DNA of 64,000 nt. It comes from RH-AL1 sp965198715 (GTDB taxonomy: Bacteria > Pseudomonadota > Alphaproteobacteria > Rhizobiales > Beijerinckiaceae). The stretch is taken from assembly GCA_965198715.1 (NCBI GenBank), contig CBDAPV010000001.1:2170001-2234000 (forward strand), given 5' to 3'. The notes under the pieces are model-generated. The model had not been told where the DNA came from, made no database searches, and saw only the letters and a list, made by a program, of their open reading frames with translations. Position numbers and translations under genes: made by a program. Below, piece after piece: positions 27,898 to 36,187 of this stretch. Numbering within the stretch: the first letter of the stretch is position 1; each line of letters starts with the position of its first letter.

Positions 27898-29523
27898 CTA
27901 GCGCGCATCCTGGTCATGCAGAGGCGATTCCGCCGTTGCGAGCGGAGGCGAAGAGGCAGCGAGCCGCGCCTTGATGATGTCGCCGACTCGCAGCGCGTTG
28001 GCGATGATCGTCAGCGTCGGGTTCACGGCGCCGATCGAGGGGAAGAAGCTGGCGTCGGCGACGTAGACGTTGTCGAGCTCGTGCGCCTTGCAGTCGAGGT
28101 CCAGCACCGAGGTCTTCGGGTCCTCGCCGAACTTCAGCGTGCCGGCCTGGTGCGCCGTGCCGTTCAGCGGGATTCCTTTGCCGAGATAGAGGCTGCGCTC
28201 GAGCATCATCGTGCTGGCGCCGGTGCTCGAGCACAGCTTCTCCAGCTCCTTCTTCAGGTCGTTGGCCGGCTTCGTGTTTGTCTCGGTGACGTCGAGAAAG
28301 ACCTTGCCGTCCTGGTAGGTGATGCGGTTTTCGGCCAGCGGGATGTCCTCGGTCTGCAGCCAAAAGTCCATCGAGTGCCTGGCCATGACGTCGAAGGGCA
28401 TGTCGGGCAAGAACTTGTCGAGGACGCCGGGCACGGCCTCGCTGCGGATCTGCTCTCCGTGCGAGGTCGCGCACATCTGGATCAGCCCCACGGGATAATC
28501 GTAGTCCTTCGAGCCGAAGTAGAAGTCGCTCACGGCCAGCGTCTTCTGGAACACCGTGTCGTTGGGCTCCTTCAGCAGCGCCATCAGCACGCTCATCTTG
28601 TGGCGCACGTAGTTGCGCCCGACGAGGTCGGATCCGTTGGCGAGGCCGTTGGGGTGCTTGTCGTTGGCCGAGCGCAGGAACAGCAGGGCGGAGGAGAGCG
28701 CGCCGCAGGCCACAACGACGATGTCGGCGGAATAGGTCTCGGCCCGCCCCTCGCGCGTGACGTGCACGGTCTTGACGCTGCGCCCGGAGGCGTCGGTCTC
28801 GAGCCGCTCGACGTAGGCGCCGGTGAGCAGGGTGAAGTTGTCGTGCGCCTTCTTCATCGGGTCGACGCAGATGATCTGGGCATCCGCCTTGGCGTTGATC
28901 GCGCAGGGGAAGCCGTCGAAGGCGTCGCAGCGGATGCAGGGCGAATGCGGGGTCGGCCGACCGTCCGCCTCCTGCTCGAGCTTGATGCCGAGCGGCAGGT
29001 GGAACGGGTGCACGCCCGCCTTGGCCCAATCCTCCGAGAGCTGCTGGATGCGGGGTTCGTGCTTGACCGGCGCATGCGCGTAGGGCGTCGACGTCCACGG
29101 CTCGAGCGGGTCCTCACCGCGCTGGCCGCGGACCTGGAACAGCACCTCGGCCTTGCCATAGTACGGCTCGAACACGTCGTAGCCGAGCGGCCAGCCCGGC
29201 GAGATGCCGTCGTGGGTCGCGAACTCGGTGAAGTCCTTCTCGCGCAGGCGGAACAGCGCCGCGCCGTAGACCTTGGAATTGCCGCCGACCCAGTAGTGCA
29301 GGCCGGGATGGAAGCTCTCGCCCGTCTGGCTGAACCAGGTCTCCTTGGCCTGGTAGGTGCCGTCGACGAAGACGGTCTTGGAGTCCCAGTTCTGCTGCGA
29401 GCGCGGGAGATAACCGCCGCGCTCCAGCATGAGCACCTTCTTGCCGGTCGGCGCCAGCACCGTGGCGACGGATCCGCCGCCGGGGCCGCTGCCGATGATG
29501 ATGACGTCGTAGTGCTCGGTCAT
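27898..29523 (-). CDS. GMC-type FAD-dependent oxidoreductase
   Basis: A 541-residue flavoprotein. The Rossmann dinucleotide motif is IIIGSGPGGGSVATVLAPTGKKVLMLERGG (8-37). The substrate domain follows, and the C-terminal GMC block reads DLDCKAHELDNVYVADASFFPSIGAVNPTLTIIANALRVGDII. The Asn in VNPTLTI corresponds to the active-site Asn/His pair of the family. It oxidises an alcohol (sugar, choline-like or other); the substrate is not evident. No export signal. Divergent from hpf with a 338-base spacer. Confidence 0.92.
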   Translation of the reverse strand: MTEHYDVIIIGSGPGGGSVATVLAPTGKKVLMLERGGYLPRSQQNWDSKTVFVDGTYQAKETWFSQTGESFHPGLHYWVGGNSKVYGAALFRLREKDFTEFATHDGISPGWPLGYDVFEPYYGKAEVLFQVRGQRGEDPLEPWTSTPYAHAPVKHEPRIQQLSEDWAKAGVHPFHLPLGIKLEQEADGRPTPHSPCIRCDAFDGFPCAINAKADAQIICVDPMKKAHDNFTLLTGAYVERLETDASGRSVKTVHVTREGRAETYSADIVVVACGALSSALLFLRSANDKHPNGLANGSDLVGRNYVRHKMSVLMALLKEPNDTVFQKTLAVSDFYFGSKDYDYPVGLIQMCATSHGEQIRSEAVPGVLDKFLPDMPFDVMARHSMDFWLQTEDIPLAENRITYQDGKVFLDVTETNTKPANDLKKELEKLCSSTGASTMMLERSLYLGKGIPLNGTAHQAGTLKFGEDPKTSVLDLDCKAHELDNVYVADASFFPSIGAVNPTLTIIANALRVGDIIKARLAASSPPLATAESPLHDQDAR

Positions 29524-29861
29524 GGGCCCGTCCTGACAACAAACGAATTCGCAACTGCGACCGAGGGCGCATCGTTTCCCGAGCTCAGCAGGAAAGCGTC
29601 AGGGGCGTGGTGGCGCAGGGTCGTGCAAGCGGCGAAGGTGGGCAAGAGCTGGAAGCAGGGCGGTCGCCTCGTCTGGCGCGGCCACTGAACGCTTCGTCCC
29701 ATATGGTCGCGCAATAACTTCAGGCGACAAGCTTTGATCCTGCCGTCTCGTTCGTTCCTCCCGCAAACGCTTATTGACTTGCTGCCGCGCCGGTCCCTAC
29801 CTTGTCGATCCGGCGCGCAGCCGGAAGGCGCCGCGCGCCAGGGCTCACACGGAGGCCAACC
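29524..29861. other. 338-base divergent spacer (GMC / hpf)
   Basis: No gene seen. The left part is GC-rich without features. The right part holds the candidate hpf promoter at 29774-29803 and, between it and the hpf start, about 58 bases of leader. Confidence 0.6.
29774..29803 (+). promoter_or_regulatory. Candidate sigma-70-type promoter for hpf
   Basis: TTGACT (29774-29779), an 18-base spacer and TACCTT (29798-29803), in the AT-richest part of the spacer and 58 bases before the hpf ATG. The -35 is close to consensus; the -10 is typical of the relaxed alphaproteobacterial form. Confidence 0.45.
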
Positions 29862-30464
29862 ATGACGCTGCGCGTTTCGGGCAAGAATCTCGCGATCGGC
29901 GAGGCCCTTCGAACTCACGTCCACAGCCGCATCGACGGCGTCGTCGCCAAGTACAACGCCGGACGGCCGACCGGCCACGTGACGATCGAGCCCGAGGGTT
30001 CGGGCTACCGTGCCGACTGCACCCTGTTCCTCAAGGCCGGCATCACCCTGCAGGTCGAGGCGCTCGCGCAGGAGCCCTACGCCAGTTTCGACAAGGCGGC
30101 CGATCGGATCGAGCGGCGCCTTCGGGACCATCGCAAACGGGCCCAGGGCCGTCACGGCGCCAACGGCCACGCCAGCGACCTCGATGCCAGCGCCGCCGAG
30201 GCGCTCGCCCTGCCGCCGCTCTCCGAGATCGAGGACGATGGCCCCGATGACGAGCCCTGCTTCCCGGCGGTGGTTGCCGAGCATGCGACCGGCATCACCG
30301 AGATGACCGTGGCCGCCGCCGTCGAGAAGCTCGACGCGGCCGACTGCCCGGTCGTGGTGTTCCGCTACGCCGAGAACGCCCGCATCAATTTTGTGTACCG
30401 CCGGTCCGATGGCAACATCGGCTGGATCGACCCTCTCGGTACGCTGAATGGGCATTCGGCCTGA
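29862..30464 (+). CDS. hpf: Ribosome hibernation promoting factor, long form
   Basis: A 200-residue long-form HPF/RaiA. The N-terminal S30AE domain (MTLRVSGKNLAIGEALRTHVHSRIDGVVAKY...) is joined by an acidic linker (LPPLSEIEDDGPDDEP) to the C-terminal dimerisation domain (TEMTVAAAVEKLDAADCPVVVFRYAENARINFVYRRSDGNIGWIDP). The long form forms inactive 100S ribosome dimers in stationary phase. The ATG at 29862 follows GGAGG; the frame is open to 29802. It lies just upstream of ptsN, an order conserved in proteobacteria, although rpoN, the usual upstream neighbour, is not here. Confidence 0.95.
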   Translation: MTLRVSGKNLAIGEALRTHVHSRIDGVVAKYNAGRPTGHVTIEPEGSGYRADCTLFLKAGITLQVEALAQEPYASFDKAADRIERRLRDHRKRAQGRHGANGHASDLDASAAEALALPPLSEIEDDGPDDEPCFPAVVAEHATGITEMTVAAAVEKLDAADCPVVVFRYAENARINFVYRRSDGNIGWIDPLGTLNGHSA

Positions 30465-30667
30465 AGCCCTTCACCTTGAGTTCAGCCGGCTCCGTGATAT
30501 GGAGTCGGCGTGAGGCGGTCCGTCGCGAGGCCGTCTTTTCTCACGTATCTGCCTAACGGACGATTCGGGACCTTCGCCGAGCCGGCGTGGGTACGACGGG
30601 GCGGATTGGGGTCGACTTTGGCCCGGGTCTTGCCGGATCAACGCCGCCTGGATCACAAGCGTACACG

Positions 30668-31132
30668 ATGACCTTGACCGACCTCATCGCCCACGACGCC
30701 ATCCTTCCGTCTCTCAGGGTGGCGAACAAGAAGCAGGCCTTGTCCGAGCTGAGCGAGCACGCCGCACGCCATTGCGGCCTCACCGCTCGCGAGGTCTTCG
30801 ATGCCCTGGTTCAGCGCGAGCGCCTCGGCTCGACGGGGATCGGCAACGGCATCGCCATTCCCCACGGCAAGCTCGCCAAGGTCGACCGGATCTTCGGGGT
30901 GTTCGCCCGAATAGAGAAGCCGATCGATTTCGAGGCGCTCGACGGCGAGCCGGTGGACCTCATCCTGCTGCTGATCGCGCCCGAGACCGCCGGCGCCGAT
31001 CACCTCAAGGCCTTGGCGCGAGGCGCCCGCCTGCTGCGCTCGCCCGCCGTGACCGCCAAGCTCCGCGGCACCCGCGACGCCGGCATGATCTACGCGATCC
31101 TGGCCGACGAGCCGAAGTCGCACGCCGCCTGA
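30668..31132 (+). CDS. ptsN: PTS IIA-like nitrogen regulatory protein PtsN
   Basis: A 154-residue EIIA-Ntr. The phosphorylated His66 lies in GIAIPHGKL and the fold blocks SLRVANKKQALSELSEHAA and LILLLIAPETAGADHLKALARGARLL are standard. It is the terminal acceptor of the nitrogen PTS (PtsP-PtsO-PtsN) and regulates K+ transport and stress responses by protein contacts. The start at 30668 matches the family N-terminus (MTLTDLI). It follows hpf after 203 bases, without an obvious strong hairpin. Confidence 0.95.
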   Translation: MTLTDLIAHDAILPSLRVANKKQALSELSEHAARHCGLTAREVFDALVQRERLGSTGIGNGIAIPHGKLAKVDRIFGVFARIEKPIDFEALDGEPVDLILLLIAPETAGADHLKALARGARLLRSPAVTAKLRGTRDAGMIYAILADEPKSHAA

Positions 31133-31140
31133 TCGCGGGA

Positions 31141-31737
31141 TCAGCCCGGATCAGGTCCATCGGCAAGGCGATGCTCGTCGCGCGCCGCCTCCCAGACTTC
31201 CCAGGCGGCACCTGCGTTGACGAGGCCGATCGCGAGGCCGACGCCGAGATCGGGCCAGGGCGAGCGCCACCACAGCGTCACGATGCCGGCGGCGATGATC
31301 GCCACGTTGGCGAGAGTGTCGTTGCGTGCCGAGAGGAATGCCGCACGGGTGAGGCTGCCGGCTGCCTCGCGGTGGCGGGCCAGCATTACCGCGCAGGCGG
31401 AGTTCACGATCAGCGCGGCGAGCCCGGTCATGCCCACGGCCAACGCTTCCGGCGGCGTGCCCGAGGCATAGCGGTGCCAAGCCATGACGAGCGTGGCGAG
31501 GCCTGGCACGAGGATGATCGCCGCGAGCCCCATGCCGAGCCGGGCCCTGGCGCGGGCGCTCCAGCCGAGACCGACGAGAATCAGCAGGTTGATCGAGGCG
31601 TCCTCGAGAAAATCGACGGAATCGGCGAAGAGCGACACCGATCCGCCGGCCAGCGCCACGGCGATCTCTGCGGCGAACATGCCGATGTTGAGGGCGGCGA
31701 CGATCGACGCCGTGCGCCGCAGACCCATTGCGCTCAT
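31141..31737 (-). CDS. Short cation diffusion facilitator (CDF) transporter
   Basis: A 198-residue membrane protein with five to six helices, covering only the transmembrane part of a CDF family member. The TM2 metal site shows as SVSLFADSVDFLEDASINLL (two or three Asp) and the TM5 site as ARNDTLANVAII. The usual cytoplasmic metal-binding C-terminal domain (about 90 residues) is missing; the protein ends a few residues after the last helix. Such short CDFs exist and may be functional dimers. Probably exports a divalent cation, identity unknown. Convergent with ptsN, 8 bases apart. Confidence 0.82.
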   Translation of the reverse strand: MSAMGLRRTASIVAALNIGMFAAEIAVALAGGSVSLFADSVDFLEDASINLLILVGLGWSARARARLGMGLAAIILVPGLATLVMAWHRYASGTPPEALAVGMTGLAALIVNSACAVMLARHREAAGSLTRAAFLSARNDTLANVAIIAAGIVTLWWRSPWPDLGVGLAIGLVNAGAAWEVWEAARDEHRLADGPDPG

Positions 31738-31874
31738 GAGTCCACATTATCCTAAAGCACGTGGCGAACACTTCGCGTTCGCACCGGCGCAACCGGCTCG
31801 GGACAAGTCAAAAAAGGCGGTTGCCTTTCCTGTCGAGCCGAGCGCTTCTATGGCGCTGTTTTAACGAGGCTTCC

Positions 31875-32033
31875 ATGAACCCGATCGTCCTCATCCTCAT
31901 CATCGTCCTGGTCATCGCAGCCTTCGGCGGCCTTCCGTCGATCGGCCTGGTGCATTTCGGCTATTTCCCGTCGGGCATCCTCGGCCTGGTCGTGCTGATC
32001 TTGGTCATCATGCTGCTGACCGGTCGACTCTGA
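31875..32033 (+). CDS. DUF3309 small membrane protein
   Basis: A 52-residue protein with two hydrophobic helices (MNPIVLILIIVLVIAAFGGLP and GILGLVVLILVIMLLTGRL). This is the DUF3309 pattern, common and often multi-copy in Rhizobiales. The ATG has GAGG seven bases upstream. Function unknown. Confidence 0.85.
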   Translation: MNPIVLILIIVLVIAAFGGLPSIGLVHFGYFPSGILGLVVLILVIMLLTGRL

Positions 32034-32048
32034 GGCGCGCTGCTGCGC

Positions 32049-32234
32049 CTATTCCTGGCGCTGCGTCGTCTTCGCCATCTCGGCCTTTTTCTTAGGGTCG
32101 CCGACCGCGTCGGCGCGGTCGTGCGGCGCCTCCTCCATGCCGGGGCTGGCGTCGCCGCCGGCATCCTCGCCTTCGTGGAACGGCTTGGCCGTCTTGCTGC
32201 CTTCGATGTCGTTGACGTTCTTCGGGTCGCTCAT
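32049..32234 (-). CDS. Small hydrophilic hypothetical protein
   Basis: A 61-residue, highly charged, low-complexity protein (MSDPKNVNDIEGSKTAKPFHEG...), rich in Asp, Glu, Lys and Gly, and lacking cysteine; probably disordered. AAGGAAC upstream of the ATG at 32234 supports the start. It is convergent with the DUF3309 gene and lies downstream of the 64-residue ORF and multicopper oxidase-like gene, on the same strand. Function unknown; the composition resembles stress-associated hydrophilins. Confidence 0.6.
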   Translation of the reverse strand: MSDPKNVNDIEGSKTAKPFHEGEDAGGDASPGMEEAPHDRADAVGDPKKKAEMAKTTQRQE

Positions 32235-32263
32235 CGTTGTTCCTTCTTGATCTCCGACAACCC

Positions 32264-32458
32264 TCAACGGCCGGCCCAGTTCGCCGCGGCCCGATGCGCC
32301 TCCTGTGCGGCGTGCAGCAATTCGGCCTCGGTGACGTCCTGCCCGGCGGCGAGCTTGTCGAGCAGCGCCTTGAGCGTCGCCGCCGGCCCGTCCGAGAAGC
32401 CGATCGTGGCGCAGGCGGCGTAGACCTCCTTGGCGTAGTCGAGGCTCTGCGACATCAT
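32264..32458 (-). CDS. Small protein coupled to the multicopper oxidase homologue
   Basis: A 64-residue helical protein (MMSQSLDYAKEVYAACATIGFSDGPAATLKALLDKLAAGQ...) ending AQEAHRAAANWAGR. Its start overlaps the TGA of the upstream oxidase-like gene (ATGA), so translation is coupled. One Cys at 16. No family recognised. Being coupled to a copper-oxidase homologue, it might be an accessory subunit, but that is a guess. Confidence 0.65.
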   Translation of the reverse strand: MMSQSLDYAKEVYAACATIGFSDGPAATLKALLDKLAAGQDVTEAELLHAAQEAHRAAANWAGR

Positions 32459-33702
32459 CTCACCTCGAACCAGGTCGCGAGCCCGGCGTCCTGCCGGCGC
32501 AGGTCGCCCGAGACCAGCGCCCAGCGGCCGGGATTGTCGGCGACGAAGGCGACATGCTTGGTCTTTCCCGGCGCCAGCAGCACCGAGTCGCGCCAGTACG
32601 GGTCCCAGCCGTCGTCGAGATCGTGCAGCAGCCGCCAGCAATGGCCATGGACGTGCATGGGCTGGACCACATCGCTCCGGTTGCGCAAGGTCAGCGTCAC
32701 CGGCGTGCCACGCGCCACGGCGAACAGCGGCCTGGCCGCCATGCCACCCACGCCGTTGACGCTCCAGCGCCCGACCGCCGCCGCGGCGATCGCGACGTCG
32801 TGGCGCGAGGCCTTCTCCAGCGCGATGCGCTGGGGCAGCAGCGGGTTGGCCGGCAATTTGGCGATCGGCGGGTGCGCCGCTACCGGCTTGCCGGCGGCCG
32901 TCACGGCCAGCAGCGGCACGTCGCCGTGCTCCTCCGCGCCGCCGCGCAGCACCAACCCCACCTTGGCGCCGGCCTCCGCCGGCACGTCGAGCATCAGCTC
33001 GAACCGCTCGCCCGGCCCGATCGGCACCATGCTGCCGGCCGGCCGGAACAATTCGCTCGACTGCCCGTCGACGGCGATGACGCTGGGCGCCGCGCCGACC
33101 ACGCCGACGATGGCGATGCGCGAGGGGCAAACGTTGACGAGCCGCAACCTGAGCCGGGCGCCGGGTCGGACCTCGCGGGCGAGCGGCGCGGCCTGGCCGT
33201 TGACCGTGACGGCGGCGGCGGGATCGAGCCAGGCGTCGCCGAGCACCAGCAGCACGTCCTCGTCGACCTCGGGCGGCGCGACCTCGTCGACGATCAGCAC
33301 GCCGCGGAGCCCGCGCCCGGTCTGCTCCGCCGTGCCTGGCGCGGCATGCGGGTGGTACCAGAAAGTGCCGGCATCGGGCGGGGTGAAGCGATAGTCGAAG
33401 CTGCCGCCTGGCGGCACCGCCGGCTGGGTCAGTCCGGCGACGCCGTCCATCGGGTTGGCGATCCGCACCCCGTGCCAAGTCAGCGTGGTCGGCTGCTCCA
33501 GCCCGTTCTTGAGCGTCACCGCCACCGCCTCGCCGAGGCGGATCCGGATCGGCGGGCCGGGCAAGCTGCCGTTATAGGCTAGCCCCACCGTTCCCGGCTT
33601 GGTCTCCAGCACCAGCGCCGCCGGCGCCGCCGCCTCGGCGCGCCCGACCAGGCCCAGCGTGGCGGCCAAGCCGCCCAAGACGTCGCGCCGATCGAGCACC
33701 AT
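32455..33702 (-). CDS. Multicopper oxidase-like protein lacking key copper ligands
   Basis: A 415-residue protein with three cupredoxin domains and an export signal (MVLDRRDVLGGLAATLGLVGRAEAA) with a twin-arginine. Family blocks are recognisable, but the four ligand motifs are degraded. HWH is TWH at 75-77. HPH survives at 117-119 (YHPHA). H-P-x-H-x-H is QPMHVHGH at 347-354. The HCHxxxH motif expected after NPGRW (390-394) is absent, with ALVSGDLRRQDAG there instead. The type 1 site is therefore gone and the trinuclear site incomplete. It may act structurally, as the copper-free E. coli FtsP/SufI does. GGAGG supports the start at 33702. Confidence 0.85.
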   Translation of the reverse strand: MVLDRRDVLGGLAATLGLVGRAEAAAPAALVLETKPGTVGLAYNGSLPGPPIRIRLGEAVAVTLKNGLEQPTTLTWHGVRIANPMDGVAGLTQPAVPPGGSFDYRFTPPDAGTFWYHPHAAPGTAEQTGRGLRGVLIVDEVAPPEVDEDVLLVLGDAWLDPAAAVTVNGQAAPLAREVRPGARLRLRLVNVCPSRIAIVGVVGAAPSVIAVDGQSSELFRPAGSMVPIGPGERFELMLDVPAEAGAKVGLVLRGGAEEHGDVPLLAVTAAGKPVAAHPPIAKLPANPLLPQRIALEKASRHDVAIAAAAVGRWSVNGVGGMAARPLFAVARGTPVTLTLRNRSDVVQPMHVHGHCWRLLHDLDDGWDPYWRDSVLLAPGKTKHVAFVADNPGRWALVSGDLRRQDAGLATWFEVR

Positions 33703-33846
33703 GCCACCTCCGCCGGGCCGAGGATCGGATTTGATCAATAGCTCGGCTTCATTTAGGTAACTTAACCGAAGTTCGGAGCCGCGTCCACCTCGGCTCGAAC
33801 CCTCGGACAAGCGGAGAGGACGTGTCTGAAATGGCGGCAAGACGCT

Positions 33847-33904
33847 CTGCCAAAGTCAGGGTGCGGCGACAAGAGAGCGGGCCGGTGTCGACCTACGCTG
33901 ACAT
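33847..33904 (+). repeat. Dispersed 58-base repeat, copy 1
   Basis: Begins CTGCCAAAGTCAGGGTGCGG and ends GACAT. Aligns without gaps to the reverse complement of 51309-51366 with matches in about three quarters of positions, including blocks CTGCCAAAGTCAGGGT, GCGACA, CGGTGTCG and GACAT. Neither copy is in a supported gene. Confidence 0.7.
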
Positions 33905-34015
33905 GCGGACTTGCAAAAGACGCGCTCGCTGACAAGGCCATGACGGTGCCGGCGTACGGCGACGCCGGCTCGGCTCCTCCCACGGCACACACGAAGAGGA
34001 GAGGGGACCCGACCC

Positions 34016-34062
34016 CTCATCCGGCGCTTCGCGCCACCTTCTCCCACCAGGAGAAAAGGGAG
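34016..34062. repeat. Dispersed 47-base intergenic repeat, copy 2
   Basis: Starts CTCATCCGGCGCTTCGCGCC like the copy at 22754. It then has CTTCTCCCACCAGGAGAAAAGGGAG, with compensatory hairpin arms. Located just after the BTLCP stop. Confidence 0.85.
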
Positions 34063-34104
34063 CGTCCGGCGAGTCGGCTGACCTTCCCGAGAGTTCAAAG
34101 CCCC

Positions 34105-34815
34105 TTACTGCACCACGGCGGTGGTGACCGGCATCGTGGCCGGGCCGACGGAGACCCAGATGTTGGGGTCGGTCTGCGACTGGCGCTTGACGAACTTGTA
34201 TCCGGTCTCGTCCCAGAGGCGGACCTCGCCGACCATGTTGTCGAGGATATAGTCGCCCCTGTCGGTCTTCACCGTCAGGATGGTGTGGCCATTGCCCTCG
34301 AGGTCGCGGACGATCGTCATGAGCAGCGCCTGGCGGGGAAAGCCGCGGTCGAGCAGCTGCTTGCGCTTCCACAGCGCGTAGATCTTGCAATCGCCCTTGC
34401 CGTCGGTGGGGTAGTCCCAATGGTCGAGCAGGGTACCCCAGTGCTCGAGGTTCGAGACCGGCTCGATCTCGGCATTGACCTTCGCGTTGACCTCGGCGAT
34501 CACCTTCTGGACCCCGGCCGTCATCACGATGTCGACGGGATCGAGCACGTCGACGCGGCATTCCTCGACGCGGCGTGTGCAGAAGTCGGCCCAGCCGTAT
34601 GGCACGCGCGTGACCTCGCCGACCGGTGCGGCGTGGCCCGGCTGCAGCATATACTCGATGGCGTCGTCGTGGATCGTGGCGATGGCGGCACGAAGAGCAT
34701 GCGTGCGTTGATGCCCGACACGAGCCCTGAGGGTCTGCGCCGTAAGCGGTTGCGTCGAGAAAACGGCGACGAGTAACGCTGCCGTGGCGCCAAGACGTCG
34801 CATCCGCTTCAACAT
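34105..34815 (-). CDS. Bacterial transglutaminase-like cysteine peptidase (BTLCP)
   Basis: A 236-residue exported BTLCP/DUF920 protein. Signal peptide MLKRMRRLGATAALLVAVFSTQPLTAQ. The catalytic triad is visible: Cys143 in GKGDCKIYALWKR, His177 in GNGHTILTV and Asp192 in YILDNM. In characterised relatives (LapG) the periplasmic protease cleaves an adhesin under c-di-GMP control through LapD. No LapD or adhesin gene is nearby, and many Rhizobiales BTLCPs are orphans of unknown target. A diguanylate cyclase gene lies 5 kb away. Confidence 0.9.
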   Translation of the reverse strand: MLKRMRRLGATAALLVAVFSTQPLTAQTLRARVGHQRTHALRAAIATIHDDAIEYMLQPGHAAPVGEVTRVPYGWADFCTRRVEECRVDVLDPVDIVMTAGVQKVIAEVNAKVNAEIEPVSNLEHWGTLLDHWDYPTDGKGDCKIYALWKRKQLLDRGFPRQALLMTIVRDLEGNGHTILTVKTDRGDYILDNMVGEVRLWDETGYKFVKRQSQTDPNIWVSVGPATMPVTTAVVQ

Positions 34816-35050
34816 GCCGTCTGCCCCCGCTCCGACATGAACAGTTTCCTAACAGAACCGCCGTGGGTCAAACGATTGGTTAAGAGGTAGTTAACGGCCA
34901 ACGGCCGAGCTTGGCAAGACAACGCGCGACCGGCGCTTTGGTCGCCGTTCCCCGAATGGCGGAGGGAGGAGCCTTTCACCCTGTCGCGCGAAACGGGTCG
35001 CGCCTGCGGGACGTGCTTGCTAAGAGGGCGCCGACCTCGGAGTTCGACCC

Positions 35051-36187
35051 GTGAACGCCCCCGCCGCCCCGCTTCCTTTCGCCGACGACCGCCAGCGCCA
35101 GGACGCGCTGCTGTCCCACCTCGTCGAGGCCGGCTATGCGCGCTGCGAGCCGCCGATGCTGCAGCCGGCCGCCGCCTTCTTCGAATCCGGCGAGGAGATG
35201 CGTGGGCGGCTCTACCTCACCCAGTCGCTCTCCGGCGAGGAGCTGTGCCTGCGACCGGAATATACGATCCCGGTCTGCCGGTCCTACCTCGACTCGCCGC
35301 AGGCCGGGCGCCCGGCCGCCTTCTGCTATTGCGGGCCGGTGTTCCGGCTCCGGCGCGACGGGCCCGGCGAGTTCGTGCAGGCTGGCATCGAGAACCTCGG
35401 CCGCAACGATCGCGAGGCGGCCGACGCCGAGATCCTGGCGCTGTCGCTCGAGGCCGCCTCACTGGTCAAGCCGGCGCAATTCGTGACGACCATCGGCGAC
35501 GCCGCGCTGTTCTCCGACCTCGTCGGCGCGCTTGCCATCCCGCCGCAATGGCGCCGCCGCATCACCCGCGGCCTCGCCCAGGGCAAGAGCCTCGCTGGCA
35601 TCCTCGACGCGCCCGCCGACGGCAGCATCGACCATTCCGGCGTGCTGGCGGCGCTGGAAGGCGTCGACAAGAATGGCGCGCGGGCGCTGGTCGAGGACCT
35701 GCTCGCCATCGCCGGCATCAGGAGCGTCGGCGGCCGCACCGCCGCCGAGATCGCCGACCGCTTCCTCGAGCAGGCGGCGCTGAAGGGCGGACACGGCGTC
35801 GATTCCGACGCGCGCGCCGCGCTGGAACGCTTCCTCGCCGTCGAGGGCGAGCCGGACGAGGCGGCCTGCGCGCTGCGCGGCCTCGCAGAGGACGCCAAGC
35901 TGGCGCTCGGCCCGGCGCTGGACCGCTTCGAGCGCCGCGTCAGCTTCATCGCCGCCCGCGGCGTCGACCTCGCCGGGCTGCGCTTCTCCGGCCGCTTCAT
36001 CCGCAACCTCGATTATTACACCGGCTTCGTCTTCGAGACCCGCGACGCCGCACGCCCCGGCGACCCGCCGCTCGTCGGCGGCGGCCGCTACGACCGGCTG
36101 ATGGGCACGCTGGGTGCCAAGGCCGACGTGCCGGCGGTGGGCGCGGCGCTCTGGGCCGACCGTCGGGCTGCGGGAGAGATGCCGTGA
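35051..36187 (+). CDS. hisZ: ATP phosphoribosyltransferase regulatory subunit
   Basis: A 378-residue HisRS-like protein lacking the anticodon domain. GTG start. Class II blocks are visible (EELCLRPEYTIPVCRSYLDS, FCYCGPVFRLRRDGPGEFVQAGIENLG, LDYYTGFVFE, VGGGRYDRLMGTLGA). In organisms with short HisG, HisZ makes the hetero-octamer responsible for histidine feedback inhibition. It overlaps hisG by four bases (GTGA), so the pair is translationally coupled. Confidence 0.93.
   Translation: MNAPAAPLPFADDRQRQDALLSHLVEAGYARCEPPMLQPAAAFFESGEEMRGRLYLTQSLSGEELCLRPEYTIPVCRSYLDSPQAGRPAAFCYCGPVFRLRRDGPGEFVQAGIENLGRNDREAADAEILALSLEAASLVKPAQFVTTIGDAALFSDLVGALAIPPQWRRRITRGLAQGKSLAGILDAPADGSIDHSGVLAALEGVDKNGARALVEDLLAIAGIRSVGGRTAAEIADRFLEQAALKGGHGVDSDARAALERFLAVEGEPDEAACALRGLAEDAKLALGPALDRFERRVSFIAARGVDLAGLRFSGRFIRNLDYYTGFVFETRDAARPGDPPLVGGGRYDRLMGTLGAKADVPAVGAALWADRRAAGEMP

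Larger units (their letters stand above)
33703..34104. other. 402-base gap between oxidase-like and BTLCP genes
   Basis: No convincing gene. The left part, with tttaggtaacttaacc, is probably the promoter of the oxidase-like gene. The middle holds the dispersed 58-base repeat (33847-33904) and the right holds the 47-base palindromic repeat (34016-34062), downstream of the BTLCP gene. Confidence 0.6.

Noticed and set aside
27883..29688. Plus-strand 601-residue open frame
   Set aside because: Antisense of the GMC oxidoreductase.
35017..36183. Upstream extension of the hisG frame through hisZ
   Set aside because: The frame before 36184 is Arg-rich shadow of hisZ; only the part from the GTG at 36184 shows HisG homology.
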